Shown: piece by piece, positions 63,822-64,000 of the stretch
Position numbering within the stretch: position 1 is the stretch's first letter
How the letters are laid out: every line of letters starts with the position of its first letter
Notes under the pieces: model-generated
Told to the model about the DNA's origin: nothing
Seen by the model: only the letters and a program-made list of their open reading frames with translations
Database searches by the model: none
Origin: CAKMZU01 sp965248335
GTDB taxonomy: Bacteria > Pseudomonadota > Gammaproteobacteria > Pseudomonadales > DT-91
DNA: 64,000 nt
Assembly: GCA_965248335.1 (NCBI GenBank)
Contig: CBDFIY010000003.1
Location: forward strand, 1,364,001 to 1,428,000
Reading direction: 5' to 3'
Made by a program: the position numbers and the translations under genes

Positions 63822-64000
63822 GATAATTTCCCGTAATCACTGCGGCTATTATCGATGATTCTTGACCTCATGAATAGGGAAGTTATTTAAGGACTATTCC
63901 TTACCGACTGTAAGCTCATGGGGTTCGCTCGCTTGCCGCCTTCTTGCATCTCCAATTCCGATGGGTATATAGCGTCACTAAACTTCTTAAAATTTCTGAT

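Larger units (their letters stand above)
62592..63900 (-). mobile_element. ISAzo13-family insertion sequence, copy 2 (1309 bp)
   Basis: Same 24-bp perfect inverted ends as copy 1 (62592-62615 and 63877-63900), but the target duplication is TTA (62589-62591 and 63901-63903). It lies within MITE copy C. The one base difference from copy 1 (63070) is synonymous. Confidence 0.92.
62544..63967 (+). mobile_element. MITE copy C, split by an ISAzo13-family element
   Basis: The outer ends TACCCATC and GATGGGTA, with TA flanks at 62542-62543 and 63968-63969, match copies A and B. Removing the 1309-bp insertion and one TTA duplicate leaves 112 bases, the length of copy A. The insertion point corresponds to the CACTTAC region of copy B. 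Confidence 0.8.

Noticed and set aside
1..64000. CRISPR arrays, prophage or integron structures
   Set aside because: No regularly spaced repeats, phage structural genes or integrase genes were seen; repeats here are MITE and IS copies.

Overview
The window looks like a chromosomal segment of a marine-type gammaproteobacterium related to the Pseudomonadales/Oceanospirillales; genus and species cannot be fixed from the sequence alone. The argument is gene order: usg-fimV-truA, argG/pyrC-rnt-peroxiredoxin-bfd-bfr, topA followed by a DUF6586-type gene, and gloB/yafS/rnhA/dnaQ are arrangements I recall from Pseudomonas and related gammaproteobacteria. Base composition is moderately AT-rich by eye. 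Several genes appear to use TTG or GTG starts.

Layout. 1-12.8 kb is housekeeping: a partial aspartate-semialdehyde-dehydrogenase relative, FimV, TruA, an ExaC/AldB-type aldehyde dehydrogenase, a three-gene unit ending in the inner-membrane protease SohB, MoeA and an M18 aminopeptidase. 13.2-16.6 kb holds a lysine decarboxylase gene with a 112-bp MITE directly before its ribosome site and a complete IS630-family element plus an inverted MITE end behind it. 16.7-21.5 kb is an iron, peroxide and biosynthesis block (bfr, bfd with a Fur-like box, peroxiredoxin, rnt, pyrC, argG). 21.7-39.8 kb is core metabolism and DNA/RNA functions: acyl-CoA ligase, a response regulator with a degenerate GGDEF domain, murI, yajC, trhP, alr, a TSUP permease divergent from cysB, gcvP, xth, mltD, gloB, a YafS-like methyltransferase, rnhA and dnaQ. 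39.9-47.3 kb is more accessory: a GFA-family protein, a secreted thermolabile-hemolysin-type phospholipase, an ammonium transporter and a 1310-residue lipoprotein of unknown function. 47.4-54.1 kb returns to core genes: flavodoxin-like, glutaredoxin-like, MOSC, ABC-F, topA and a DUF6586-type gene. 54.5-64 kb mixes folD and a Pro-Arg-His tRNA cluster with mobile DNA, a leucine-rich-repeat lipoprotein, an orphan SsuA-like binding protein and an aldo/keto reductase.

Mobile DNA is the most informative part. Two 1309-bp ISAzo13-family copies differ at one silent base I could find, carry perfect 24-bp terminal repeats and different 3-bp target duplications (TAA, TTA), and encode a transposase split across two frames at an A7 run, which fits programmed -1 frameshifting. 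One copy interrupts a small secreted-protein gene; deleting the element and one TAA restores an uninterrupted 141-codon frame. The other sits inside a MITE. The MITE family (three full copies plus a 33-bp end) has TA-flanked ends like those of the resident IS630 element, suggesting that element could mobilise it. The lysine decarboxylase segment is bounded by inverted MITE ends and could be a composite unit.

The least explained proteins are the 1310-residue lipoprotein, whose C-terminus faintly resembles a C80 (MARTX/TcdB) cysteine-protease domain without the cysteine, and the interrupted secreted protein. No CRISPR array, rRNA or prophage was seen.
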